Positions 1 through 9,500 of a stretch of 28,492 nucleotides of DNA are shown in pieces. The first letter of the stretch is position 1; the number at the start of each line of letters is the position of its first letter. The stretch spans positions 1-28,492 of the forward strand of contig VRVR01000019.1 of NCBI GenBank assembly GCA_009859145.1, written 5' to 3'. The notes beneath the pieces were generated by a model, which was not told the DNA's origin, made no database searches, and saw only the letters and a program-made list of their open reading frames with translations. Made by a program: the position numbers and the translations under genes. This DNA is from Andalucia godoyi (Eukaryota > Discoba > Jakobea > Jakobida > Andaluciidae).

Positions 1-185
1 AACCCTAACCCTAACCCTAACCCTAACCCTAACCCTAACCCTAACCCTAACCCTAACCCTAACCCTAACCCTAACCCTAACCCTAACCCTAACCCTAACC
101 CTAACCCTAACCCTAACCCTAACCCTAACCCTAAACCCTAAACCCTAAACCCTAACCCTAAACCCTAACCCTAAACCCTAACCCT
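1..185. repeat. Telomere, CCCTAA repeats (TTAGGG on the complementary strand)
   Basis: Tandem CCCTAA units are uninterrupted from base 1 to about base 134. From there to the inner edge, seven-base CCCTAAA units alternate with six-base units, and the last unit reads CCCTGAG. The C-rich strand running 5' to 3' into the window is the orientation expected of a left chromosome end. Unique, coding sequence begins immediately after the array, with no subtelomeric repeat between them. Confidence 0.98.
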
Positions 186-187
186 GA

Positions 188-2071
188 GAAGATGCAGGAT
201 GTTCTAAGACAAATCATTATGAAGTTGGCATGGTTGTTGCGACCTGCAAGTACCTGCTGCAACAAGAGTACAAGGACGACCAACTTGTTATCCTTACGCC
301 GTATTTAGGGCAACTGCAACTGATTCGTGCAGCTCTACGAGCGGAATTTGACGTCACCATTAACGATTTGGATACTGAGGATTTGATCCGCGCCGGCGAA
401 AACGTAGATCAAAGCGGCAAAGCCTCCAACAAACGACCAAAAATCTATGTTGCAACCGTTGACAACTATCAGGGCGAAGAAGCCGACATTGTCGTTGCAT
501 CTCTGGTCCGCAGTAATGTCTCACGCTCCATCGGATTTCTCGCAGAACCTGAGCGGGTGAATGTACTTCTTTCACGTGCTCGTTTGGGGATGATTTTGTT
601 TGGCGACATGGAAACCTTGACAAATGCGTCTAATCGGAAAGGCGCAGAATTGTGGAAGAAGATTAACTATTTTCTGTCGGACGACACGCGTCGGTCCGTT
701 GTGAGCGGTCTTCCTGTAAGGTGCGATAGGCACCCGGCCCAGCTAAACTACTTGGCAACGGTGGACGATTTCAAGAAATCCGCTCCTGATGGAGGGTGTT
801 TGTCGTCGTGCACATATGTGTTTGAGACTTGTGGCCACAAGTGTGGACGCAAGTGTCATCGACTTGAAGGACATGAAAGTGTGCGGTGCACTTCCGATGT
901 GCGGTCAACCTGTGAAAAGGGTCATCCTTTGCATTTCAAGTGTCACGTAGGACGTCCTTCAATATGCAAGATTTGCGAGAAGCTCCAGGCGGCGGAAGAA
1001 AAGCGGAAGAAAGCGGAAGCGGAAGAACAGCGCAAGCGTGACGTTGAAGAGGCAGCATATAGAGTGCAACAAGCGGAACGAGAAGCAAAGCTGCAAAAAG
1101 TGATTGCTGACATTGAGAATGTTCAGATTTCGGAGCGTAGGAAGCTTCAGGCAGAGCGACTACGGCTTGAAACAGAGATTCAAGAACACAATTTGAAAGT
1201 GGCGAAGGAGCAGCTTCCTGCTCAGACCGATGAAGAGGTCAAACAAATGAAGGAAAAGGCCGAACAGCGGAAGCTTCAAGCTCGCTCTGCTGCTTCTCGC
1301 AACAAAGAGAAAACACCCTGTGCACAAGATACAGGAAAAGGGCGTGTTACAATGGCTACTTCGCAACAACATAGGCAGAGCGGTGCCCCACAACGATCGA
1401 GTGACAGGCCTGCCTCCGAAGGCATGCAGATGTCTACCAATGTTCGCATCGATAATGATACCACAGATTTCCTTTCTTTCGTAGTAGCCGGTTGTGGTTT
1501 GCCCAAGGACAACGCGATTTTGTCGTTTGTGACCGACTGGAAATTTACAGAATTCCGCGAATGTCCTGCATTTGCACAAGTTGCACTTTCGCCCACAATG
1601 AAGACCGTGCTTGAAAAATGCGCTCAAAACGAATGGAGGGCTGCCTTTAGTAGAGCCGGAAAGATGAGTCGAGCAACCGCACCAGATCTGCAGTTGTTTT
1701 TGATGCTGTGTCGGTCAAAACTCAATGACGACAGCTTGCCAAACAATTTGAACGAAAGAAAAGAGATTATTGCTTCGTGCGATAAAATCTCTGGAATTTT
1801 AGATCTTGTGTCCAGTGCCGTCCTTTTGCAGCGGTTTGATGACAATGAGTGCATCCTACGAGGTGCTGTGTGTGCACTGGCTGCCAAAAAGCTTTTGACG
1901 GAAACGTCAGGACCATTCTTGGACCACATCACCGGACTTCCCTCGTCGGTGATGGATTTGTTCAAGAATTTGTGTGATGAAGTCTTGACGGTAGCAAAGC
2001 AGAAATTCAGTCCATCTACTGACACTTCACGTCCGTCAGATCGTGCAGTAAGCAGCGCATTCGCCAGGTGA
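188..2071 (+). CDS. NFX1-type zinc-finger SF1 helicase, 5'-truncated by the telomere (first segment)
   Basis: This is the C-terminal part of a superfamily 1 RNA/DNA helicase of the NFX1/ZNFX1 type. From Met230 as residue 1: a YLGQ-containing segment (about 20-30), motif V with DNYQGEEADIV (78-88), motif VI with EPERVNVLLSRAR (106-118), a Cys/His-rich NFX1-like zinc region (about 163-250), then a Glu/Lys/Arg coiled coil (about 250-345) and an unassigned helical region. Walker A and the DEAD-like box, which must lie upstream, are absent. Protein-like sequence continues upstream of ATG 230 to base 188 (SKTNHYEVG, a stretch that looks like helicase), and the frame is closed by TGA 185-187 at the telomere junction. 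The frame reopens after TGA 2069-2071 into the AAA+ segment, so this is probably one gene with the next entry. ZNFX1-type proteins act in antiviral and small-RNA pathways; the role here is inferred from family only. Confidence 0.85.
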   Translation, partial: EDAGCSKTNHYEVGMVVATCKYLLQQEYKDDQLVILTPYLGQLQLIRAALRAEFDVTINDLDTEDLIRAGENVDQSGKASNKRPKIYVATVDNYQGEEADIVVASLVRSNVSRSIGFLAEPERVNVLLSRARLGMILFGDMETLTNASNRKGAELWKKINYFLSDDTRRSVVSGLPVRCDRHPAQLNYLATVDDFKKSAPDGGCLSSCTYVFETCGHKCGRKCHRLEGHESVRCTSDVRSTCEKGHPLHFKCHVGRPSICKICEKLQAAEEKRKKAEAEEQRKRDVEEAAYRVQQAEREAKLQKVIADIENVQISERRKLQAERLRLETEIQEHNLKVAKEQLPAQTDEEVKQMKEKAEQRKLQARSAASRNKEKTPCAQDTGKGRVTMATSQQHRQSGAPQRSSDRPASEGMQMSTNVRIDNDTTDFLSFVVAGCGLPKDNAILSFVTDWKFTEFRECPAFAQVALSPTMKTVLEKCAQNEWRAAFSRAGKMSRATAPDLQLFLMLCRSKLNDDSLPNNLNERKEIIASCDKISGILDLVSSAVLLQRFDDNECILRGAVCALAAKKLLTETSGPFLDHITGLPSSVMDLFKNLCDEVLTVAKQKFSPSTDTSRPSDRAVSSAFAR

Positions 2072-2107
2072 TCGGAAGCAAAGACAATCAAAGGTGCAGC
2101 GAGCAAG
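2048..2107 (+). other. Candidate 60-nt intron spanning the in-frame TGA
   Basis: The helicase and AAA+ segments lie in the same reading frame, separated only by TGA at 2069-2071. A donor GTAAGC at 2048 and an AG at 2106-2107 define a 60-nt, phase-0 intron. Removing it joins ...SDRA to ALDKLMELIG, and the second part resembles the start of a CbxX-type AAA module. The acceptor lacks a pyrimidine tract. A shorter in-frame choice ends at 2083. A nonsense mutation is the alternative explanation. Confidence 0.4.
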
Positions 2108-5074
2108 GCACTTGACAAATTGATGGAGTTAATTGGAGTCGAAGACATCAAGATGCAGTTTCTTGATATGTATGATACAATTTTGCTTGACAAGTCTCGC
2201 AGTACGAACGGGAAACCTTCCATCGGACGTCGCAGTCTCATTCTTACCGGGAATCCCGGTACTGGAAAAACGACCATCGCTCGGATCTACGCAGAATTCT
2301 TGTCAGAACTGGGCATTCTTCCTGGAAAGGCATTTGAAGAAACGACTGGTGCAAGATTGGTTGATGATGGAATCGATGGGTTGAAAAAGGTTATTGCAGC
2401 TGTGGAGAAGGGAGGTGTTTTGTTCATCGACGAAGCGTATCAACTTAATCCTGGACAGGATCGTCAAGGTGGCAAGGTTTTGGATTTGCTTTTAACAGAA
2501 GTAGAAAACAAGAGAGGTACTATGGCCGTTGTGCTGGCTGGGTACAAGGGTCGAATGGACAAGCTCTTGGAATTCAACGAAGGACTTCCGACGCGGTTTC
2601 CAACGGTTATGAATATTTCCGATTTCGACGATTCCGAATTGTTAGTCATTGCCAAAGGACATCTGTCCAAGCAGCAGAATGGCAGATATCACCTTGATGA
2701 TGAAAAGATCATGCGCATTCTCTCTCGTCGTGTTGGTTACCTTCGCGGACGTGAAGGGTTTGGTAATGCGAGGGCCGTCGAGAATGCAATCGAGAAAATG
2801 TCGCAACGACAGAGTCGGAGAATCGTCAGCTTGCGTTCGAAGAACGAGTTTCCGGACGAATGGCTCATTACCATGTCGGACGTGGTAGGGACTGACGGAC
2901 ACCCAGTGTTGGATGACATTCCTGCTTGGCGTCGATTGCTTGCAATGGAAGGGCTTGGCGAGGTAAAGGACGCAATTCGTGGAATTGGTAGAGAGATTGC
3001 AGGAAATTTTATTCGAGAACAGAAGGAAGAAAAACTGGCCGACTTCTTTCTGAATCGAGTATTTCTCGGGAGTCCTGGAACTGGGAAGACGACGGTTGCA
3101 AAGTTGTTTGGAGAAATCATCTGTGGTCTTGGTCTTCTCAGCAAGGGCGACTTGATCGTCAAGAAACCTGCCGATTTTCTCGGTGGAGCATTGGGTGTTT
3201 CGGAACAGCAGACCAAGGCGATCCTGAAAGCGGCCGAAGGTTGTGTTTTGGTGATTGACGAAGCCTACGGGCTTTGTCCGATCGCAGGTGGCAAGAACAG
3301 CAATATCGCAGGAAGTACTCCAGATCCGTTCAAGGTCGGAGTTATAGACACTATCGTGGCCGAAGTCCAGAATACGGCCAGTGAAGACCGATGTGTGATT
3401 CTCTGCGGGTATTCTGATGAAATGGAGCATCTTCTTCGGGTATCGAACCCGGGTCTTGCACGTCGTTTCCCCCTCGAAAAAGCATTCTATTTCGCAGATT
3501 TTACCGAGGATGAGTTACTTCGGATCTTCAACAACAAGGTGCACCAGCTGGATATCTTGGTGTCGACAAATGTTCAGCAAGTGGCGATCGAGGAACTAAA
3601 GAAGATGAAGCGCAAGGCCAACTTCGGAAACGGCGGTGCTGTGGACAACTTGCTTGCGAAAGCGAGAGAAAACTGTGCCAAACGGTGCAAGAACATGACT
3701 GTTTCAGAGTCTGTGGATCAGAGCAAAGTCCTTTTGGAAGAAGATTTTGTTGCTGGCGCCGCGCCCCGTCGATCTTTGGAAACCATTCTTGGAGAGTTGG
3801 TAGGATGCGATGATATCCGTACAAGGATGATCTCCATGAAACAAACAGTAGATTTCTGGAGGGACAAAGGTATTGATCCAATTTCCAAGCTAGCGCTCAA
3901 TTTCAGGTTTGTGGGCCCTCCTGGAACAGGTAAGACAACTGTTGCAAGAAAGATTGGTGAAGTCTTTTACACTCTTGATCTTTTGTCGTCCGCGGACGTG
4001 GAAGAAGTTACTCCCAGGGATTTGATTGGCTCCTTTGTCGGGCAGACCAGACCAAAGACGGAAGCTGTCATGGAACGTGCACTTGGTCGTGTTCTCTTTA
4101 TTGACGAAGCCTATGGATTGCATCCAAACAAGAGCTTGTACGGTACTGAAGCTCTCGAGCAGCTGCTGTCGATGCTAACAGATCCGAAGTACATGAGCAA
4201 GATGGTGGTGATTCTTGCCGGGTATGAAAAGGAGATTGACGAACTGTTGGACACAAATCCAGGACTGAAAAGCCGATTCCCAGAGCAAATTATGTTCAAA
4301 CCGTTGACAGAGCAACAATGTGTCCAACTGCTCGATAAGAAATTACAGACTGTTTCCTTTCAGATGGATGCAGGTGCAAGGGCAAAAGCGCAGGAAATTT
4401 TCCACGATCTTATCAACACTCTAAACTGGGCGAATGGCCGGGATGTCGAAACTGTCGCGAAGAAAGTTGAGCAGCACACTATCAACGTATCGGTGCCTGC
4501 CGACGAGGACGATGATGTGACGCATGTCAAACCGGATCATGTATCGCAGCCAATGCTGCGGTTTCTTCAAGAGCGACAGAAGAGCAGTTTATCTTCTGCA
4601 CGCACAGAGCTGCCCAACATTCTATCACAAGCGCAACAACAGCAAGTTATGCATCCCTCGTTGCAGCCAAAAATTGAGATCGCAAAGTCCACGCAAGTGC
4701 AATCCCGTGATGAGGATGTCAAGGAGGAAATGGAGAAGAGTCGCATGAGCGAGGATGGTTCTCCGGTTGCACCGTCATGGCTGCAAGATGGATTGCATAG
4801 TGCACTCTTGCATCTTGGAATGAACCGTGATGACGCGGTGAATCGACTGATGAAGGAAGAGGCAGATGAAGAGATTGCTCGCGAAGTGGCCAAGAAAACG
4901 AAGAGAGATCTCGAAACGGTGAAGAAGGAAATGGAAGCTATGCAGAAGGAAATTGCAACGCGCGTGCAGAGAGTGGCAAAGGTCCCGGTGATACGTTGTT
5001 TGATTTGCGGTAGTCCAAGCTGTCCTGTCAGACCCGCGGTAGTGGGATATTTGGAAGTGATGTTGCCAGCCTAG
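2108..5074 (+). CDS. Triple CbxX/CfqX-type AAA+ ATPase segment, probably the C-terminal part of the helicase gene
   Basis: Three consecutive AAA+ modules of the CbxX/CfqX (SpoVK) family are visible. With base 2120 as residue 1, Walker A sequences are GNPGTGKTT (about 44-52), GSPGTGKTT (about 317) and GPPGTGKTT (about 600). Each is followed by a Walker B ending in IDEAY and by an arginine-finger box of the GLPTRFP, GLARRFP or GLKSRFP type. After module three come a low-complexity linker, a charged coiled coil and a Cys-containing tail (CLICGSPSCPV). The first usable ATG is 2123, but homology to the family starts earlier (ALDKLMELIG), and the frame is continuous with the helicase segment apart from one TGA. 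I recall helicase-NFX1-AAA fusions of this kind in filamentous fungi. The stop may not be final: a GTAG...TATCAG segment at 5039-5101 (63 nt) could be an intron leading to an acidic tail ending near 5187. Confidence 0.85.
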   Translation, partial: ALDKLMELIGVEDIKMQFLDMYDTILLDKSRSTNGKPSIGRRSLILTGNPGTGKTTIARIYAEFLSELGILPGKAFEETTGARLVDDGIDGLKKVIAAVEKGGVLFIDEAYQLNPGQDRQGGKVLDLLLTEVENKRGTMAVVLAGYKGRMDKLLEFNEGLPTRFPTVMNISDFDDSELLVIAKGHLSKQQNGRYHLDDEKIMRILSRRVGYLRGREGFGNARAVENAIEKMSQRQSRRIVSLRSKNEFPDEWLITMSDVVGTDGHPVLDDIPAWRRLLAMEGLGEVKDAIRGIGREIAGNFIREQKEEKLADFFLNRVFLGSPGTGKTTVAKLFGEIICGLGLLSKGDLIVKKPADFLGGALGVSEQQTKAILKAAEGCVLVIDEAYGLCPIAGGKNSNIAGSTPDPFKVGVIDTIVAEVQNTASEDRCVILCGYSDEMEHLLRVSNPGLARRFPLEKAFYFADFTEDELLRIFNNKVHQLDILVSTNVQQVAIEELKKMKRKANFGNGGAVDNLLAKARENCAKRCKNMTVSESVDQSKVLLEEDFVAGAAPRRSLETILGELVGCDDIRTRMISMKQTVDFWRDKGIDPISKLALNFRFVGPPGTGKTTVARKIGEVFYTLDLLSSADVEEVTPRDLIGSFVGQTRPKTEAVMERALGRVLFIDEAYGLHPNKSLYGTEALEQLLSMLTDPKYMSKMVVILAGYEKEIDELLDTNPGLKSRFPEQIMFKPLTEQQCVQLLDKKLQTVSFQMDAGARAKAQEIFHDLINTLNWANGRDVETVAKKVEQHTINVSVPADEDDDVTHVKPDHVSQPMLRFLQERQKSSLSSARTELPNILSQAQQQQVMHPSLQPKIEIAKSTQVQSRDEDVKEEMEKSRMSEDGSPVAPSWLQDGLHSALLHLGMNRDDAVNRLMKEEADEEIAREVAKKTKRDLETVKKEMEAMQKEIATRVQRVAKVPVIRCLICGSPSCPVRPAVVGYLEVMLPA

Positions 5075-5120
5075 ATGCTGTTTTAAAAAGTAGTGTATCA
5101 GGAACAACAACATAACAACG
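5075..5120 (+). other. Short intergenic spacer or alternative 3' exon
   Basis: About 50 bases separate the AAA+ stop from the first in-frame ATG of the deaminase-like gene. In the AAA+ frame the segment after base 5101 reads as an acidic, Gln/Asn/Asp-rich tail, so it could instead belong to an alternative 3' end of the upstream gene. A short GATGAT run starts at 5121. Confidence 0.4.
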
Positions 5121-6521
5121 ATGATGATGATGAGGAAGGTGTCATCGGTTCGCCTGCGATTTCATCGATCGAGCAACCACGCCCTGCTTGAAGGGTCCAC
5201 AATTGAACTGCACGAGCATCGACTTTGGATCTATTGCCAGTGGTGACAATCTCCTCGATTACTATGCAAATGCAAAACAAAAAGTGCTGCGCGTTCCGAA
5301 AGAGAGCTCTTCAAAGGTAAATTTACGCCCGAGTTCTTTCCGCGGCGGTTCTGTCTGAAAGACGACATGTACTCCCAGCATCCAAAGATCTTGCGCGAAC
5401 TGATTACCTGGATATGCGATCGGTACCAAACATCCGGAGTGGGATACGCCGAGTTGTCTGTTGGCGCCAAAGACCTGGTGACGCGCCCCTGGTTGATGAA
5501 GCATCTTACCTTTCGTCCTCCAGATAGTCGTGTTCGACTGCGCTATCTGGCAGCATTGCAACGAAAATTCAAGGATGCAAAACGATTGACTCCGCAAGTC
5601 ATGAACGACCTTGGAATTCCAACGTATCCAGCGGGAAATCAAACATCGGAAGATATTGGTGACTGGGTAACGACCGTCAAAGACAGGTTGTCGCCTCAGA
5701 ACGCGAATCATCAAGCAATGTTTCAATCCGAACCCGTTGTAATGTTGGAGGGCATCCGCCGTGCTTTTAATCTTTCTCGGAACACCGACGTGGAAGACCT
5801 TGACTTGCGCGAGAAGCTGCTGCACAACTTCTGTGTGGGGTTGGACTATGTCGGCGACGAGTGGCAGCATCCGTTTTGCCCATTCGATCTTCCAGACTTC
5901 GTCACGTTTCTGCTCAACGAACGCGCGCTTCGACAAGGACACTTTGGCTTCCGATTTCACTGCGGCGAGTGTGACGAGGATTTTGTGACGCCGCAGTTGC
6001 TTGCCCATATGACCATCTCTGCCAACGTCATTCTGAACATCCTCAAAGCCGTGAAAGACAGTGAGTCCGAAAAGTCTCTGCCTGAATCCAAACCGCCGCC
6101 TCTCCGAATCAGCCACGGTGTTGCATTTCGCCACTTTTTGAACATCCCAGATGAAGATGAATCGCTGCGTCGCCACTCGACCATCATCACGAAGGCACTG
6201 CGCAAGATGACGAAACACAAAGTCCCGCTCGAACTTTGTGCTTCCAGCAACCTGTTTCTGGTACAATCGGACCCGGAGCTGCGCAAACCGCTGTTTCACG
6301 CTTCTCCGACGTTGCCGCAACCTCGTTGTCTGCTCGCCACCGATGACGACGGAATCGTCCCCGTCGAGTATTTGTTCTACGTGTCCGTATCCGCCGAGTA
6401 CGCAACCATCCTGTTTTCCCGAAAAGCGAATGGGAGTCAAGACGATCATAACAGTCTCATTTCCAACAGCGCACTCATCGAAATGCTCGAGACTGCCTCG
6501 GCCTCGCGCTTTGGGATTTAA
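5121..6521 (+). CDS. Adenosine/AMP deaminase-family protein
   Basis: Motifs of the metal-dependent adenosine deaminase superfamily appear in order. An HxH pair (ELHEH, at 5211-5219) would bind the metal. GLDYVGDE (residues 158-165, counting from ATG 5367) is a family signature. FHCGE (H198, E201) matches HAGE, RISHG (H250) matches the catalytic-His motif, PLELCASSN (287-295) matches LEvCPtSN, and TDDD (D326, D327) is the metal and catalytic Asp pair. All expected catalytic residues are therefore present. The HxH motif lies upstream of ATG 5367, so the gene must begin earlier, plausibly at one of the ATGs from 5121. TGA 5244-5246 interrupts the frame and is best explained by a 42-nt intron (5243-5284). 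The gene follows the AAA+ gene on the same strand within about 50 bases and converges on the GTPase-protease gene 56 bases downstream. The substrate (adenosine, AMP or other) cannot be read from the sequence. Confidence 0.75.
5243..5284 (+). other. Candidate 42-nt intron in the deaminase gene
   Basis: GTGACA donor at 5243 and AAAAG acceptor at 5280-5284. Excision removes the in-frame TGA 5244-5246 and keeps the frame, joining WIYCQ to CAARSERELF, so the HxH-containing segment connects to the rest of the deaminase fold. There is no clear pyrimidine tract. Deaminase motifs on both sides of the stop support the join. Confidence 0.5.
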
Positions 6522-6551
6522 CCCGGGTTTCCCCCTATTCTGCGATTGCTG

Positions 6552-6557
6552 AATAAA
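6552..6557 (+). promoter_or_regulatory. Possible polyadenylation signal AATAAA for the deaminase gene
   Basis: AATAAA lies 30 bases after the TAA stop of the + strand deaminase gene, in the 56-base gap before the convergent stop codon of the GTPase-protease gene. Position and orientation fit, but whether this organism uses AATAAA is unknown. Confidence 0.35.
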
Positions 6558-6577
6558 AACAGTGTAGATTACAAAGC

Positions 6578-9500
6578 TTAGAATGGATCGTCGGCAGCTT
6601 CTGTTGCCGATCGTGGCGACAGTAGGTTTGGATCCGTGTTTCCCTTTGGCCACAGCTCTCGAGGCTGAGTAAGGCCACCAAAAAGCTTCTGCATGCGAAG
6701 GACTTCTCCGATCATGGTCCACACGGGATATGCATAGGCCAGCACGTCTTGGGCAGATTGGACGAACTTATCCTCCATACCAAGCGAATGAAGACCCACA
6801 ATCACGCCTCGCAGCAAATCCGTGTACTCGGTGTTCTTTCGAAAATTCGCATCCAACACGCGGTCGATAACCCACACCGCACCCGAGTCGCCCGGAGCGG
6901 GTATATATCCCTTGGTCTTATCCTCACGTTTGCGACAAGCCTTGCAAGGAGGCGAAACAAAAGGATACAATTCCAGGCCCGGTGGATGATCGATATCATC
7001 TGCGCTGATGACTTGCAGAACGGCAAGAGTCGTCCCTGTCGTAATTCCTTTTTTGCAGCAAACTACTTTGCATCCGCGATCCTCTTGCAAGTACCGCAAG
7101 CCCCGTTGCAGCAACTCTGCAGCAGTTTCAGATGGCCAATAAGGTTCAGAAACCGTTTCTTGGGATTCAACGTCACGAATTTGGAACACAAACGGCTGGA
7201 TGAAATCGTGATACTCCATCGGGATAGGGATGAATGCAAAGTCGTGGATCAACTTATGAGATTTCACCGACGATGCTTGCACTTCGACAGTGTGTTCCAC
7301 GCCATACAGATGAACCTTTTGATCGGTCAGGCAGAAATGAAATGCGTCGGAAAGAGAGATGCAACACTGCGCAATAAGCACTTTTGAAGACTCGGCTTTG
7401 GCTTCTCGTGTTGGCGTAGATGAATTCACATTTCTCATCACCGAAAACACACGAGAAACGGCAGACGATAGCCCCAATATTCGATCCAAAGGGAGAAGAA
7501 CATGTCCAGCAGTGACTGCGTAGATATCGTTCTGCTCTTCACCCAACGACACAAAACCCCCCACCGACGCAATATCGGCCCCTGAATTAGCATCGATTCG
7601 GACACAATGCGGAAAATGATTGACGATGGATCCTCCAATCTCTCTCGAATTGTCTGCGCTATGAACAGCCTGTGGGACAAACTTTGCCGAAACCACGGGA
7701 ATATTGATGCCGAATCTCCCCGTCTTCGAGTAACTCATCAGTTCAATTCCATACAGCTCCTTAAAACTGACGCACATTGAATTCAACAGCGCTACGCCAG
7801 ACTCTTTCGCAATGAACGGAGTCAGACACTGGAGACACAGAGTTCCGTCTTTGTTGAAATCAAAGGAACGAACAAGAATGTCCGCATTACCGACTTTGAA
7901 ATAATGGCCATGCTCAATCAAAAAATCCTCAAGATAGGATACGTTTGTGATTAATGACGAAGGCCGAACTGTAAGAGATGAACCGTCATGAGCAACCAAC
8001 AAACGATCCGATGGGACGACGCCGGAATTCTCTTTTTCGAGCCCCAACATACGCTCGCGTAGTATGTAATCTTCATCAGTTGCGGATATGGACGGGATTC
8101 TGCGCAGTTCCTCGGCTGGCAAAAAATAGGAACGGTATTGTTCGAATCCCAAGTCCAGTTTCAGCAAATGCCGCAATAAAACGTACGAAGAATAAACCTT
8201 CTTGTGACTCGGACCGCGGAATGCCAATATCGAACGACCAAATCGGTGACACTTTTCCCAATCCGAGTCCAAAACTAGACAACCAGGTTTGATACGTTGC
8301 ATTGCTCGCTTCAAAGACGCCTCCCATTCCACCAGCGGCTCTTTAAAATCCAATAACTTCGAAAGAACTTCTGCTAAATTGTTGAGATCCGGAACAACAG
8401 ATTCCAGAGAAAACAACACCCTGAAGGACGGATCTGTAAACGGGTCCTCAATTTGATCTTGAAGAATTCGCGAAAAAGGAATGGATGGGGGTCTGAACAA
8501 CGCATCCATAAATCTCTGAACCCTAATCAGACGGGTTTCAGGACGATCAGCCTGAGGATCAGACTTGAATCTCTGTTGAACGGATTGGCGAGCGGTGACA
8601 ATGACATCGTCGATAACCTGCGCTACATGCAAAGACATCCCGAGATATGCGTCACTTGTAATCTCATCATCGAAATTTGGAGAGAAAACTACTCGTTCCC
8701 GAAACTGGGAAGATAACCATGTTTGAAGGGATGTAAAACCCTCTCGAGAAAATTCCTTATAATTCAAGACAACATTCTCGACCAAAGATGAGAGTTGATC
8801 GGAAGTTCCTCGAAACAGCATTTCCATAAATCCGGGCATTGCAAAGATGGCCGTCCAAGTTTTTTGAATGGAAGTCTCCGACGAAGGATCGTATTTCAAT
8901 ATTGTGGAGAAAATGTGTTCACAATGACTAACAAACAGGTTTTCCAACTTGGCGCATAAACGTGCTCTTGCACTGTTTTGCAATTCCATCAAAGAAGCAC
9001 GAAATTTGACATCTTTCTTGGAATCCAGCTTCTTGAACACCCGCATCAACGACTGCAACTTGGTGACAGCTCGCTCGCAGTACTCAAGAATCTCCCTTAA
9101 CCTCGGATTGAACGAAGAGTTTAGCGCACTCATCAGAGGCACCATACCAGCGACACCACGGATATGGTCGTCGTTCTCCTCAAGAAGTCGACGAACTCGA
9201 GCGAGAACAGACTTTGTGATAGCCCCTCCTTCGGACACCAGCTCTTTGTCTACAAGGTGAAATAGCGCATTCACAGTGCAAAACAAGCTTTCATCAAGCT
9301 GAACTCCGAGTCTGCGGCAAAACTCGGCTCTGAAATTCTGTTCCACCGGGTCAATGTCATTGTCAGGTACTTCTGAACGCTCCAGCACTTTGACGACAAC
9401 TAAATTCGCAAGTAAATCGGAACGATCTGGCCGTCGAAGGAACTCCACGAGCGATGAAATGTGAACATCGTCCGAAGACTGCGAATACTTCATGACAAAC

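Noticed and set aside
2642-3430. 262-codon minus-strand open frame
   Set aside because: Antisense to the second AAA+ module.
188-5074. Stop-codon reassignment as an explanation of internal stops
   Set aside because: TGA, TAG and TAA all appear to terminate genes, and the 3.9-kb and 3.8-kb frames contain none internally.
5262-6722. 486-codon open frame on the minus strand
   Set aside because: It lies antisense to the deaminase gene, shows no domain, and the + strand carries the full set of deaminase motifs.
6749-7387. 212-codon + strand open frame
   Set aside because: Shadow of the protease domain of the GTPase-protease gene, whose catalytic motifs are on the minus strand.
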